Positions 11,257 through 23,699 of a stretch of 64,000 nt of DNA are shown in pieces. The position numbers were made by a program, and so were the translations under genes. Within the stretch, counting starts at the first letter, position 1. Each line of letters starts with the position of its first letter. Below the pieces are notes generated by a model. The model was given only the letters and a program-made list of their open reading frames with translations, ran no database searches and had not been told where the DNA came from. The stretch is from Isoetes taiwanensis (lineage: Eukaryota; Streptophyta; Lycopodiopsida; Isoetales; Isoetaceae): contig JAJEKV010000031.1 of assembly GCA_021234155.1 (NCBI GenBank), positions 4,294,835 through 4,358,834 on the forward strand. Reading direction: 5' to 3'.

Positions 11257-12081
11257 ATGGAAGTTGTACAAGCAACACCAATATTTCAACAAGGCTCGCG
11301 GAAACTTATTATTCTTGATATGAATGGAGTTTTATTGAAATGTGTACGTTTGGCAGATAATAAACATGAGATCATAGTCAGACCGAACTGCCTTGCTTTT
11401 ATCGAACACCTTTTAAAGTTTGCAGAGGTTGCAATTTGGACAACAATGTACGAGACAGGTTTATTGACTTGTTTGGAAAAGATTGTGCCCAATGACAAGG
11501 TCTTCAAATTCTTATGGTGTCAAAGTAAATGCACAAATTTAGGTTATGACGAGCTTTTCCATAAGAGGCCATTTTTTATCAAAGATCTCAAGAAGGTACG
11601 GAGGCAATATCCAGAGTATAGTGTGCATAACACTATTATAGTTGATGATGATTACAGAAAATCATTTCGAAATCCAAAATATGTTGTCTTGCATCCTTTC
11701 CAATACAGGGGGAGTAAGGAAGATAACTTTCTAATGGAAGCTTTATTGCCTTATTTACGAGAAGCATGTAATAATGGAAGCACACAAGAGTTTTTGAGAT
11801 GTAATTTCAAGAAGGAATTTTTTCGTGAAAGATGGGAAGAAAATTCTGATGATGTACAGGAATCTTTATATTATGCTCAAGAGTATTGGGCACTTAGAGA
11901 AAATGCTGGATCAGCTCCTGGATCTGAAACGAAGACTAATTTCACGTATAATGATTGTAGTGATAGTAAAGGAAGCAATTCTCGTGATATTAGACAACAT
12001 GAGCAGAATACAACTACCAGCAGCCAAGTCAGAATGTCTAATGCTGCGACAATGTTATTGGCCTTAAATACAGGATATTAA
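11257..12081 (+). CDS. FCP1/NIF-domain HAD phosphatase-like protein
   Basis: 274 codons from the first ATG, just after an acceptor-like TTAATAG, so probably the last exon of a longer gene. The HAD/FCP1-homology fold (NIF family) is visible in order: motif I LIILDMNGVLL (residues 17-27), then VAIWTTMYETGLL, then HNTIIVDDDYRKSFRNP with the acidic motif, then a C-terminal tail of ~90 residues. Members of the family remove phosphate from proteins such as the RNA polymerase II tail. Motif I should read DxDx(T/V); here it is Asp21-Met-Asn23, so the second Asp is Asn and phosphatase activity is doubtful. A broken relative with the same change lies at 43389-44043. Function beyond the fold is unknown. 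Confidence 0.7.
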   Translation: MEVVQATPIFQQGSRKLIILDMNGVLLKCVRLADNKHEIIVRPNCLAFIEHLLKFAEVAIWTTMYETGLLTCLEKIVPNDKVFKFLWCQSKCTNLGYDELFHKRPFFIKDLKKVRRQYPEYSVHNTIIVDDDYRKSFRNPKYVVLHPFQYRGSKEDNFLMEALLPYLREACNNGSTQEFLRCNFKKEFFRERWEENSDDVQESLYYAQEYWALRENAGSAPGSETKTNFTYNDCSDSKGSNSRDIRQHEQNTTTSSQVRMSNAATMLLALNTGY

Positions 12082-12282
12082 GGTAGACGCATCAATGCAG
12101 GCTTAGCAAGACAATATTTGGGATATAAATTGTGAAAAAAGCATGGCTGATATTGGATACTATCTAACCATCCCTATTGTACAACTTTTTCCTAAATGTA
12201 TATTCTTAAAAGCAATTTGATCATTATACATTCTATTTATATCTTCTTTTTTATTTTGTGAGGTTGTCGGGTCGTGTGCCAG

Positions 12283-12316
12283 GGAACGCCGCATGTTACG
12301 CCGGATGCGGCGTTCC
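12283..12316. repeat. 12-bp-arm hairpin, copy 1
   Basis: Perfect inverted arms GGAACGCCGCAT and ATGCGGCGTTCC around a 10-base loop. Similar sequence with the same loop start (GTTACGCCG) recurs at 14053-14086, same orientation, and homology continues for ~60 bp downstream of each (gcgggac, gaattgaatgca). Probably part of a repeated mobile sequence. Confidence 0.7.
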
Positions 12317-12644
12317 CTTCCAATTTACGTCCCCCCTTGCGGGACGCAGGCTGGCCGAATTGAATGCAAAAATTCCCCTCACAGATCTCGAAGAAGGGCG
12401 CCAGAATTGAATGCTTGAGAAATCGAATGGCAAATTTGAATTGCATGAATCTATACGAATTTGCCAAGCCGTCTCATTCTCCTCCTCCTGTTTCACTCCT
12501 CCTCCATTTCGTCCTTGGCGCCTCAGCTCTAATTTCTGGCCCCCTTATTAGTTTCTGCAAACGTGGAATCTTGCACATCGAGTGGAGTGAGAGCTCTTAT
12601 TAGTTTCTGCAAAGGTGAGCTGAGTTCGGTAAGCAAGTCATACG

Positions 12645-12920
12645 ATTATGCCATTCTTCCTTTTGGTTTCGTTTTCTTCTATTCCTTCCATGCTTACGGT
12701 TGCCCTTACAGCTCCACCACTGCTCATTATTTCAGGAAGAATCGACTTGCTCTGATTTACATAGAGGACTACGAACTTGGTAAGGAATTGATATGATTAT
12801 GCCAATCTTCATTTTGGTTTCCTTTTCTTCTATTCTTTCCATGCTTACGGTTGTCCTTACAGCTCCACCACAGCTCATTATTTCTGGAAGAATCGACTGT
12901 ATCTAGTTTACATAGAGGTA
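12645..12920. repeat. Tandem duplication, two ~147-bp units
   Basis: Units beginning ACGATTATGCCATTCTTCC and TGATTATGCCAATCTTCA share the phrases CCATGCTTACGGTTG, CTTACAGCTCCACCAC and TTTACATAGAGG. A smaller repeat, CTTATTAGTTTCTGCAAA, precedes them at 12544 and 12596. Not coding. Confidence 0.7.
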
Positions 12921-13069
12921 TGTTTTCTGAAGACTTCATTTTCTAGCAACTGATTTTCTCTTAAAGGAGGCACACTAGCAAGGCATCTTCTTTATTATCA
13001 CTTTAGATTTTTTTTCCTTAATCATGTGCCTGGCTTTACAGATTCAATCTAAAAGATATGCAAAGCTTA

Positions 13070-13990
13070 AAGAAAGTTATGCATGAACATACCACATACC
13101 TGAGTACCATTGTTCCGTATGACATAATCCCTATCTCCAGTCACCAAGAGGCTTTCAAGTGTCTGATTCAGTTTCTTTTCAATAACCTCCTCCTCGAGCT
13201 GTTGAATTATGTCACTGGAATAGGGAAACCCAGATGTACCCCATTTCTCAAGCATCTCAAAACCCAATCTACGTTACATAGGTTGTCCCCAGCTTTTACC
13301 AATATTGCCCCGTGTTAGAGTTGAGGGAGATAACTGTCAAGTCAGATCTCGACTGCCTGCCCCCACATTTTACTACTTAAATGCAGAGCGGAAGTGAATA
13401 AAGAAATATGAATCAGTATTAAACATTGTCAAACTTTCATTCAAGCAAAAGCTCTGAATCAGCATCAAACTTTGTGGGATTCTTCCTATGAAGTACTGCT
13501 GCTCTTCAATTGGTGCCATTAGATAATCGAATCAGAGGTTGACATGCAGAGCCTGATAAGATTTGTTCCCACCTTAGGCCATCTTTTCATATGTCTTATC
13601 AGAAACATCCCCATGCTATTATTAGATCCCCATGCTTTTGTTAAAATCGAACAGATTGAGCATAAGCATGGTCGCAGCAATTCTCAAGAAGTTGAGCATC
13701 CAGATTGGATTTTTGTTATAGAACAGGAATTGAATGTTAACATTTGGAAAGATCTGAACAAGGATTCACCCCCTTCCGAGCTTACTTGAAGTTCATGGTC
13801 AGCAAATAAGAAAAATACAACAGCTTGATTTGCACTAATACGTTCAAGGTCAGATTTATGGGTAGGAAATCCTTCAAAAAACTCAACTTGACCACTGTAA
13901 AAGTTATTTAAGCTTGATTGCAAATCTTCCTTTTTATTTGTATAAACCATGGGAACAGATAGTTGGTGTGTAATAGAGATTTTTTGCTCT
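13070..13990 (-). pseudogene. Two exon-like fragments of an unknown gene
   Basis: Minus-strand exon candidate 13785-13950 reads ...VEFFEGFPTHKSDLERISAN, then QAVVFFLFADHELQ, and ends at a good donor GTAAGC. A second at about 13267-13103 reads LEEEVIEKKLNQTLESLLVT, then GDRDYVIRNNGTQ, before donor GTATGT. The first faintly recalls the RCK-type regulatory region of calcium-activated potassium channels (an FxxGxPxxxxDLxRxxAxxA..FFLA pattern). That resemblance is weak and not a claim. The rest of a gene is not visible, so this may be a captured fragment. Confidence 0.3.
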
Positions 13991-14052
13991 TATGTGGTAT
14001 GAAAGCAACATATCTTCTTATTTAAAAAGTGTTGGTGTTGGTATTTGAGCCC

Positions 14053-14086
14053 GGAGCGCCGCATGTTACGCCGTATGCGGCGTTCC
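14053..14086. repeat. Hairpin, copy 2
   Basis: Arms GGAGCGCCGCAT and ATGCGGCGTTCC (one mismatch) with the same loop start as the hairpin at 12283-12316. Confidence 0.65.
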
Positions 14087-14099
14087 TCTTTCCCCCTGC

Positions 14100-15780
14100 G
14101 GGACTATTACCTGCGCTATTGAATGCATTTTCAATTTTGTATTTCAAATGATGTGAAGGTCCTGGCTATGGTATCGATGGCATTCCATACGCAGTCCAGA
14201 AGCATATTAAACTCACAAATTAAAGCTGCCATGGCCGCAACAGACTCGCTTATCCGTGCATTTCTTCATCGTCCTCTTATGTTGCGTATGCATCATCCGG
14301 CTGAAGTTGGTATTCAATTAGTTCAAACAGCTGCATGGTGTTCCTTTTTTTGCATAACCATTTTATGTTTCATGTTTGGCAGTTTTGAAGCACTTGGAGT
14401 GCTATAACCTGAGGCATCGGGCTTCGGGTTTGTCATTGTTTTGGATTGATCCTGCCACTACCACTGCCTCGGGCATACACATAGCATAAGGCCAGCAGCT
14501 AGGAAAGGTCATTGGTCTCTTTTTGACGAATCTTCTTTGTTTTTTCATGCCATTCTAATACTGTGGATCTGCCCATTTGTAGGTTGGAGTTGTATATGAG
14601 CATCCATGTATTATAGGGTCTTCAGACTGGACAATATTTAAATCCTCAAGGTACCGATCTAGCAATAGTTTTTTGCTTCATTGTTAGGTAACTCCACCAA
14701 CGTGCATGCTTTTGCATGCCAACTTATGCATTCTGTTAACGATTTTTGTTGTAAGAGTAGTTCCTTTCTTTGTATAGCATCTTCCTTCTTCCTCCCAGTT
14801 TTAATAATTATGTTTTGATCTTTTTAGGTATGCCACATTTGCTTAAATGAAAATGCTGGAATTGTTAATGAACATCCAAGCATTGCATGAAGCATTTAAG
14901 GGCACCAGGGTAAGTAATTTGTGTGGTGTAATCTGTATCTACAACATTGGAGGCATCATCATGTCTGGTGCTACATTCATTTGTGGAGGCATTTCAAGAA
15001 TTCAAGTAGTTACCATTCTATTTTTTGCTCAAATTGTTCTTCTGAAGTTCTTGCATCACATTCATACAAATTTCAATTGCAAATAGCTGCATGCTGGAGG
15101 CACCAAGAACTAGATGTCTAACATTTATCCTACATCCCGGCGAAAATTGATCCCCTTCTATTTCTTAAGTTAATGGCCCTTGCATGTGATCCCTCTTAGT
15201 TGTTGATCTGCATTGCCATGTGGAGGCATCAGAATGTTTTGCGCTTACAAATATTTTGCTCATTTTATGCAGCTTGAAATTTTGACTGCGGGAAATGGTC
15301 TGCAAATGCTTTGGCATTTGACTTCCCCCTCTATTTGAAGGTTCAAAGAAACTGGAGTACTATTGAATTTCTTTACCAACTTGAGTATAATTTTTTTTAT
15401 AGTTGAGCAATCTATCCCATCGATCCGAGCCATCGGATCGCCATTCTGGGAAGGGACTGTACATGGATTTCTGGCCAGTTTTGTGTCTCTCGCGAGTTCC
15501 TTCCCAGAATGGACTGTACATGGATTTGTGTGCTGTATGTTTGGCATGCTTTGTAGTTTCTTGCTTATTGTGGATAGCAAGGATAGAATCATGGTGTCAT
15601 TTTGATAGGCAAGTGACATACACAAGAAGTACAAATCATTCTCATATGTAGTTGTACCAAGAAGATTTAGACAAGCCTATGGAATTTCTCATGAACGTTA
15701 TTTTGTTCCCTACATTACAAGATCAGGATTGTCCGGAATAGTTTGTAAAGTACAAGAGTTTTTTCCACTTCAACCTAGGC
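14100..15780. other. No gene seen
   Basis: AT-rich sequence with short ORFs that resemble nothing known. At 15443-15525 CATTCTGGGAAGG and CCTTCCCAGAATG form an inverted pair, and GACTGTACATGGATTT follows each, giving overlapping inverted and direct repeats. Confidence 0.4.
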
Positions 15781-15831
15781 AGCAGCTACATCGGTTTTTG
15801 GCAGCATCAATTTCCCTTTGCTAAATCATCC

Positions 15832-16116
15832 TTGCAGCTTTGTATGCATGAACTGGAAAAGCCAGGGTATGCTGTGAGGCAGGGTTCGATTGTTGGGGTG
15901 GAAGCAACAAATAATGGTGGTGATGAGTTTGAGAGGCTGGCCAAGGAAGCTAGAAAGAGAATTATTGATACCTCGAGGGTTCTAATGGAGAAGGCCAAGT
16001 ATGTGTTTAACGACGTTAAGCAAAAGGATGCACATTTTCAGAAAGAGAATGATCTTCAGGGACAAGCACAACAATTTGCAAACACCGCAAATCAGAAGTT
16101 TGAGGAACTGGATTAA
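15832..16116 (+). CDS. Small hypothetical protein, charged and helical
   Basis: 94-codon ORF, no recognised family. Most of it (FERLAKEARKRIIDTSRVLM, then EKAKYVFNDVKQKDAHFQKE) is charged with an amphipathic helical look, somewhat like LEA-type or coiled-coil segments. CTTGCAG just upstream could be a splice acceptor, so it may be the last exon of something longer. The opposite strand also has a frame with a hydrophobic start (15998-15807), so the coding strand is uncertain. Confidence 0.3.
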   Translation: MQLCMHELEKPGYAVRQGSIVGVEATNNGGDEFERLAKEARKRIIDTSRVLMEKAKYVFNDVKQKDAHFQKENDLQGQAQQFANTANQKFEELD

Positions 16117-18076
16117 GAGTTGTACATTATATCAGGGAACAGGCTCAGGCAGCAGATAGGTAATTTAGGATTTCTCAGTAGGGACAGACTTTCTCCAGCG
16201 ATTTGAAGATAAGTTGGCCAACTGTAAGTTGTCTTCCTTGGGCTTATATTTTTATACGCATTGAATTTACTAAAAAGAAACTTCAAACAAGACCACAGTC
16301 AGATTGCACTGGATTTTGTTTTAGAAAAAGGAATGTCACATAGTAAATCTACTTTCTTAGCAAGGAGATGAATACCAACACAATTTTTGAAAGACGTGAA
16401 CTTGTACTTTTAGATTAGAGGTGTCCGTCACACTGTTCATTCACGAAGCTCATACATATTTTGTCGGCACGTCAAGGAGAAATGGGAGGAGGGAAATGGC
16501 CATGCAATGTCGGCATAATCTGTTATTTGTTTTTATATTTACATATTTTTCTCATGTAGGATCCCGTTTAATCCCAATATGGTTTCTTGCAGCAAATTTA
16601 CATTCAAAGAACTTTCCAGAATGAGACACCATACGTATGAATGCCCCCAGCATATGTAGAAATATCCATCTTCCTGCACCAAATTATGCACCCATTTGAT
16701 GCAGACGATCTGTTTGCTGCCAAGTTCATGTATGAACTCAAGTAGTTTTTAAAATTCTCTTCTGTTTTTATAAGGGGCGCTAGGATAAGCTGGCCAAGAC
16801 AAATTTATCCTTTGTTCTTTTTTTTCATTTCTAAATTTCAATTGAACTTGGAGTAGAGAAAAGCTATGGTCGAAAGAGCTGCCTATGCCATCTCGATGAT
16901 GTGGATCATCTAAGTATGCAGGAAAGAGTTACTTTCATTTTACTTTCTCTTAGCTGTTTAGATGTTTGTTTGCAGCAATGGTTACTAGGGAGCAGGCGGT
17001 ATTGGAAAAAAAAGGGTGCCAGTGCCTCTTATAGAGAAACATAGTGTTCTGGATTTTGGTCATATATATTTTATTGCAGAGGTGGAATTCGAGTATAAAT
17101 CACCCTTGACGGTGTCACCTATCATGTTGCCCGCAACACCATGAAATTTGATTCCTTATAAACGTGTAAAGCACATTATTATCTTCAACATATTCTTTGT
17201 ACAACTTAATCCTATAAACTTGCCCTGATTCTTAACCAGGTTATAAAACTAGACGACCAGATAAAATGGTTTTCCATTCTATATTGGCATCATTTTGTTA
17301 CATCTCTCCAAGTCATTACAAAACTAGATGACTATTCAATTTTGTTATTATGGCTTTCAAGTCAATGTTATATGGCATCGTTAGTTTTGCATATTTGTTA
17401 GCCATTTTCATACAATTCATAATGTATTTTGAATTTATTATATTTGTTGAACATTCTCAATATCATGAGAAGGCTTTTAACCAATTTAACATGTTCTAAA
17501 GAATAATTGGTCCTTCCACAACTCATACATGTTTATTCTAGACCCCACATTTATGGAAGCCCATACTTATATGACTTCCACATGTTTATTCTAGACTCTA
17601 CATCTATGGAAGCCTATATCAACAAACGAAGGGATTAGGATGTGTAATATTACACACATGTTTGCTACTGCTCAACATAACATGATCTTGAGCTATAGCA
17701 AGAACCTTATCAATGTACAGCTTTGATCCAATTTTCTATATCTTGCGCCAATATAATTTTTGCAAGCACATTATCCACTATCAATCTAGGAACAAGAAAG
17801 TACACGTGTGCATGCACCTATCTTCCACCTTTGCTTCCACCACATACCCTATCGTCCACTTTCGATTCCACCACACTCCATTACAATCAACTACACTCCA
17901 ATTGCAATTGTATCGACTAGGCATTATATGTAATAACTTCTACAAATCACAAAACCAATTGTAAAACCCTTTATGCTTGGCACTCAATTACATCTATGAA
18001 CACAATTACATTTACAACTCTTTATTCCATCTACAAACTCTTATTATATCTACTCAGTCTACATGTACACTAATAA

Positions 18077-18106
18077 TGCCCGGCATCGCCGGGCACACGT
18101 TTCTAG
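18077..18106 (+). mobile_element. Helitron-type 3' terminus
   Basis: An 8-bp-stem hairpin TGCCCGGC/ATC/GCCGGGCA, then 7 bases, then CTAG followed by T at 18107. This is the textbook end of a Helitron (GC-rich hairpin a few bases before CTRR, inserted between A and T). The same geometry and nearly the same bases occur in reverse at 44059-44086. The 5' end (TC) could not be fixed; a start near 12240 is conceivable. No Rep/helicase gene was seen, so the element would be non-autonomous. Confidence 0.65.
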
Positions 18107-20797
18107 TGTTTATTATAACATAAATGTCCAATTCATTTAGAAGAAGAATATATCCTGAATGTTGTATAATCTTAAGAGCAATTTGACCATTATACATTCT
18201 ATTTATATGTTCTTTATAACATAGATGTTGTTCAATAAGAAAAAGAAGTATTTTTGTCGTATCTCGCATATGTTTCTTCTATGTTTCGTATAAAGTGGAT
18301 AATACAAGAACTATAGAGCAACATGTCCAATTCGATAACCAATTAAAGAGGGGAAAAAAAAGTTTTGTTTAAGGTGAATGGTGTAAGACCTATAAAGCAA
18401 TTGTGGTTCCACCTTTACTCCTTTTTTTTACTAAGTATATGGATACTTTTGATTAATGGTTGAGAAATAGTTCTTGCTCACTTGCCTAAACTTTTATAAA
18501 CATAGTTAAAGTTCAATCTCCTCCTCGTTGAGATGTCAAATAATGTGTACACTAGATAAGTCTATGAAGAAGGCATTTGATCTTGGGTCTAGTTGGCTCC
18601 TATGGCCAATGTACGAGCATCGAAAGCTCCATGTTTTCCATTGCATTTACTCATCCGTGTGTTATTCATATAGCTCTTACTATATTACTGATGGCTTATA
18701 AATATTGAGAGGCATCTTCTTGTGCTTATATAGCTAGTTGATACACTTCCTGGCATTTACTCATATTACTGATGGCTTATAAATATTGAGAGGCATCAAG
18801 GTTCTCCAAGATTGTGTAGAAAACTATGCAAAGTCACATCAGTTGGACTTGAATAAGTCTAAATTTTGCTAAATATGTCATATCTTTTGATATTTCTTCA
18901 ATGTTTCGCTTTTCTGACTACATTTAGCAGCCAAGATCATGTATTTGTTTTCTAATATATTTTATATTCATGAATCTGATAATCGCTCTTCATTTCTGTT
19001 ACAGAGCAAGGCATATCAAGCAACAGGATGCTACAATCTGCTCTGTTCAGGATTTATTCAAACAACAAGCATAGGCATCTAAAACATGAACAGATCCGGA
19101 TTTTGTATAGAAAATCAGAAGGTTCAGTTTTTTTTCACTGCCCAATTGTAAACAGGATCAATTTGTATATGAAATAGAAGAAAAATAGAGGATTTGTGGC
19201 AAGAGTCAGTGTCACATTTTCTGCAGGTGTCCAAATCTATGACTAATGTACAGACAGAGCATGATACTTTTGGCAGATTAGCTAGAAGGGGAGGTTTGGC
19301 AAGGCATAGAAGCAAATTTGAATTCTCGAGATGTAGCTTTTCTCATTGGCTTTGGAGCATTTAGGTAATTCTCAATAAAGGTATTTTCCATAGGACTTGC
19401 TCCTCCTGTGTCTAGATAATAAGAAACCATGTCTTGCTACTCCAAAATTACTATGTACAAACCCATGTAGTCCAAAATGTTCGATGCCTATTGTGTTGGA
19501 ATTTACTTTGAGGGCATGTGTTTAAAGTTACTGTAGTTGTGTGCAGATCCTAGAAGTCGTCATCTTCTGCCCAATCTGTCAACTAAGGCCGTCTGCTACA
19601 AGAAAGTGCACTTCGTCTTTTAATGCATTAGAAAGTTTTTGGTGGTCCAGATACCAAAATTTGCTTCATTTAAGCACCTTATAAGTGCTAGCATTTTGTA
19701 GTGCCTCTGTCTAAGTTTCCTGCATTTAAGCACCTTATAAATCTTAAAGCCACATTTTTTGGTTACATTGTAAGTTCTGTAGCTTTTGTTTCTAATTTGT
19801 AGGGATTACTTTGAAGAACTTTGTAGCTGTCATTTCATTGACGAACTTTGTAGCGTTTGTTCCTAAGTCGTCGGCATTTTGTTGAAGTTTTAGGCGTCTC
19901 TATTTCTACGTGTAAGTACCTATATAATTGTTCAATGTATTAAAGTACATGAGTTCACAAAGCTAGAATTTAGTAAATTTGTTGGATATCGAATTTTAGA
20001 TGCCCAAGGCTTATGATCACGTTAAAGCTGAGCTATATTGTCATTGTTGTAGGCAATCAGAGGCCAAACAAGAGGCTAACCATTGTCAACTACAGTAATA
20101 TATAAATAGGGGTAACACGGCATTTTAACATTTCATGTCGAGCCACTCTGATGTTGATGAATTTGGAAATCTGTTAGATGAAAACAACTCTGTTGACAAT
20201 ACACTCTATTGCAGACAGATTTGTTCAAACTTGGAGTATGTTAGCTATGGATTTGGAATAACATGTTTGTTATAGCTTTGTGATTGAAAAGTTGTGGCAG
20301 CACTGGATGTCACATAAAGACAAATAGTACATGGCTGGATGCAAGCTCAAGCTTTAAAATCTTTAAACTTAAAACCCTATTATCTTAAAAATACAAATCA
20401 TACAAAATTTGGATTTAACAGTTAAAATTGCCAAAATGTTTATCTTCATAAATAAGGTAAGACCCCAAGCCTAAACCAATATATAAAGACAAGCTTAGGT
20501 AAGGTTATCGGTCTTCGCCTCGGTCCAAGCATTTGCACATGAAAATAAAATTGCACAAGCCTATAGTCAAACATTAAAAAGAAGGATTAAAAAGAAGGAT
20601 GAATAGACTAAAACATTTGTTAAGAAGAATCACTTCATGCAGTTGTTTCCGGATGGAACAAAACTAGAACATGTATGGAGATAGCCGGCCTGGAATTCAA
20701 CAACAGCTTGGCGTGCTCTCCCTTTAAATGCAACATCGGCATCAAACTTTTTCGGAAAGAATGATCAGTTTCACACTTTTTGAAAATTTTCAAAGAG
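18107..20797. other. Intergenic, no gene seen
   Basis: AT-rich stretch. Segment 18172-18212 resembles 12205-12245 (AATTTGACCATTATACATTC and neighbours). A ~76-bp tandem repeat lies at about 18684-18800 (ATTACTGATGGCTTATAAAT twice). A 47-codon ORF starts at about 20143 (MSSHSDVDEFGNLLDENNS) without recognised relatives. Confidence 0.45.
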
Positions 20798-20801
20798 GTC
20801 T

Positions 20802-20827
20802 GGGTGAAAGCATGTTGTAGTGGAACA
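20802..20827 (+). repeat. Element A left terminal inverted repeat
   Basis: Exact reverse complement of 30517-30542. Followed within 60 bp by AGCACCACATTTTTGG and GTGTGGTGGG, subterminal copies of the element's own motif. Confidence 0.9.
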
Positions 20828-20989
20828 AAAACGTGCATTTTAGCACCACATTTTTGGGTGCTAAGTGTGGTGGGAACTACCGAATTTGTAGTGGGAGAGG
20901 GAGTTATTTTTTCAAAAATACACATGATTACTTATTCAAAATTTTGTCCTTTCAGTCTTATTCAGGCTTATTCAGCAACGTACACGATC

Positions 20990-21116
20990 ATTTTCCCTCA
21001 AAAACCCTGATCACGCTCCCTTAATCCGGCAAGACCATTTCTGATTCTGAATTTTCATTTTCCCTCAAAAACTCTGATCATGCTCCCTTAATCCGGCAAG
21101 ACCATTTCTGATTTCG
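20990..21116. repeat. Tandem pair, ~64 bp units, in element A
   Basis: Two near-identical units (CATTTTCCCTCAAAAACCC ... GACCATTTCTGATT) just inside the left end and just before the first coding remnant; possibly promoter sequence. Confidence 0.7.
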
Positions 21117-21129
21117 CAAGAAGATCGAT

Positions 21130-21380
21130 CACCTAAATGGCTCGATCATACCGGACTTGAATGCCCACGGATACACCTACAAGGAAATGTACGTGCAAGA
21201 AAAGCATTACGCCACACAAGAAGAAATCGAAACCGCTTTGGGGACCCCAAAAGTATTAGGAAAATCCACTTACAGTGGGTTGCATTCTAGATTCTGGGAT
21301 GCCCATGATTCTCTGTTGTTTAGAATATTGTTTTGTTTCATCATGCAGGTTGAAGAATATGAGCAAGGAGAGGTATAATG
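21130..21380 (+). pseudogene. Element A coding remnant, unknown
   Basis: Reads IIPDLNAHGYTYKEMYVQEK, then HYATQEEIETALGTPKVLGK, STYSGLHSRFWDAHDSLL, and ends VEEYEQGEV. It has coding-like composition but no recognised family. Probably the first exon of a plus-strand element gene. A lysine-rich stretch follows at 21470-21700 in another frame. Confidence 0.35.
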
Positions 21381-21849
21381 AATATATGTGCCTTTACAAA
21401 AAATCACAGTAGTGAAGTGTGCCCGGGAGGCATGGCCTCACAGACTATGGTCTGCTATGCGTGATTACCTTCACACAAAAAAGGAAAAGAAATAAATTGG
21501 TTGAGTTTCCGCAACAGCTTAAGAGAAAAAAAAAGGGTCCAAGCCTCTCCGTCCCAACGTAAGAGGAAGCATGCAATCATTTCAAATAGTGAGGAAGCAG
21601 AGCAACCCGCCACGATGATGCTTCCTCTCTTGAAATGACTAGGCCACAATTCAAGCCTCCTCAAGTCAGAAGAAGAATCTCGGGGAAAATCAATCGAAAA
21701 ATAGGTACTTTTCAACCCTCTTCTTCCGAACCACCATATGATGCAATTTAATATTGGAACCGTTATTTTCCAAAGAAGGTCTAGCAAGCTTGAACAATCG
21801 TGCACACCACTTACTTCTTCATTTGGGTGTGTTGTAAGTTATGTGTAGG

Positions 21850-22410
21850 AAATTTGTGCCGCTAGTTTCGAAGTTGTGGTGGATAATTTCAGTTCCACAA
21901 ATAGTATGTAGCTCCAAATGTGTTACAGTGACGGTCATATGGTGCCGCTTATATGTTAATAATGTAGTTTGTAGCATATGTAGTGTCACATATAGTACCA
22001 AACGTGGTACCTTTATCCTAATAGTGAATTGGCTTCCATATGTTTCTATACTTAGTGTCATATGTGATGTTAGATATGGTGATACTTGTGAATGGTGGAT
22101 TGTCTGCCATATGTGGTGCCAATTGCCTTCTGTGCATTGTGGTGCCACATGTGGTGTCTAATGTGGCACCACTATGGATCCACATTTTGCACCACATGTG
22201 GTGTCTTTGACGCCATTTGTGGTGCGAAGTAATGGATTGCCATATGTGGTGCCTTGGGTGCATTGTGGTGCCATATGTGGTGGGCATGTGGCACCAGTTT
22301 GGTGCCACATGCCACACCACATGTGGTGAATATGACGCCATTTGTGGTGCAAAGTTTGTCATGATGGAATTTGTGGTGTGTAAAGTGGTGCCTCGTTGTG
22401 TCATGTGGTA
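21850..22410 (+). repeat. TGTGGTG array 1 of element A
   Basis: Around two dozen GTGGTG/CACCAC motifs, most as TGTGGTGCC on the plus strand, including palindromic CACCACATGTGGTG near 22186 and 22315. Spacers (for instance TTTGACGCCATTTGTGGTGC) recur. ORFs on both strands here are by-products of the repeat. Confidence 0.85.
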
Positions 22411-22429
22411 CTAACCTTGGATTACTTTC

Positions 22430-23130
22430 CGTGATGAATTCAACAGACACCGGGAGAATGGATCAACTCTACAAGATCGGTGATTCAGTAAGGGCAAGGT
22501 TGCAAACTTGTGATCAAAGCCCGCAGGTGCTACAAATGAAGGTTCAAAGAACTTGAGTTCCGCATCGAGAAGATGAATAAAGATTTAAAAAAAATGGGAA
22601 GGAATGATTAAGGATAAACCAAGTCGCGGATTTTATTCGGGCTATATGCCAAGATACGAGGTTGAGCTCAAGGAACTATTACCGTAACTTGAGCGCACAA
22701 AAATCGAGGAGCTTAATCGGCCCCGCCTGTGGAAGCGTACACAACAAAGATTGAAAGTGCCGGAACCAAGGTTAGAGAGGTTTCGCCTTGCAAGGACCGC
22801 CTTCCTTTATTTGTCTTGGATCCACTACTTCCGCACCTTGATAAGGCTGAAGATTATGGTAGTGGTCGTCCATTCTGTGGGCAAGATCCTCCAAAGGGAT
22901 GGGGAAACCACTACCAACTTTGATTGCCGAATGCAAATACCAATACCATCTTCCATGTCCGCTCAAAATCTTGAGGTACTTCATAACAAAATTCCTGAAG
23001 CGCTTAGTATAATCGTATTCTCATTGACAAATTTATGCTCACTTTGCAGATTTGTAATCACTTGCATTGAGAATTGCCGCCATGAATTTTCTACAAAGAT
23101 GGGTACAAGCCTTAGGTGTGAGTAGGGAGG
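22430..23130 (+). pseudogene. Element A coding remnant, unknown
   Basis: Protein-like pieces in several frames, such as WITFRDEFNRHRENGSTLQD and a stretch around 22751-22990. Stops and indels prevent a full reading and no family was recognised. Confidence 0.25.
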
Positions 23131-23149
23131 ATCAAAAGCAACTTCAAGC

Positions 23150-23460
23150 TACCGAGGCACTTACGTGAGCACTTATAGGTAGCTCGAAAAGAGAGTAAGC
23201 CCCTGGCTTAGTCTCCTTCGCTTCTCGCTTTATCGCATCTAATTTGCCCCCTAGGATGACATCGCCACCTCGTGGGCTAATTAGATACCCTCAAGCAGAA
23301 ACTCGAAAAGGGAGTAAGCCCGACATAAAACAAGATCCCGGTTGGCTTAGTCTTTTGCTTCTCCTCAGTTGGTATCTAAAGTGCCCCCGGATGAGATCGC
23401 CATCATTTTAGGGGACACTTTAGATATATAAAAAACAGAACATCGTAAAAGAGAGTAAAA
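23150..23460. repeat. Degenerate ~130-bp tandem repeat in element A
   Basis: The phrases CTCGAAAAGAGAGTAAGCCC, TGGCTTAGTCT and GATGACATCGCCA recur two to three times. Not coding. Confidence 0.55.
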
Positions 23461-23699
23461 AGTCCGAACTTAGTTAAAAAACTAAAGCATAGTTACAATC
23501 AATTGTGATTCAATTCCGTGTCCGCAGAGCATGGTGCCGCTTACTAATTCAGGTCTAATCTGTTGCTCATACCGGTGGCAATGACTATGTGAGTCCATCT
23601 AGCACACCAAAAGGGAATTATTTTCTACCCTCAAAGGTAACCAAGTCTTGTTTGATGCAATTGGGATATGTAGCTTACTTCTTCATCCCTACTTTGTAG

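Noticed and set aside
13684-13950. Potassium-channel RCK domain gene
   Set aside because: Only one short exon-like block resembles it, and weakly; kept as an unknown exon fragment.
21819-22450. Several overlapping ORFs of 64-128 codons
   Set aside because: They translate the TGTGGTG array (MWH/HHM-rich phrases) on both strands.
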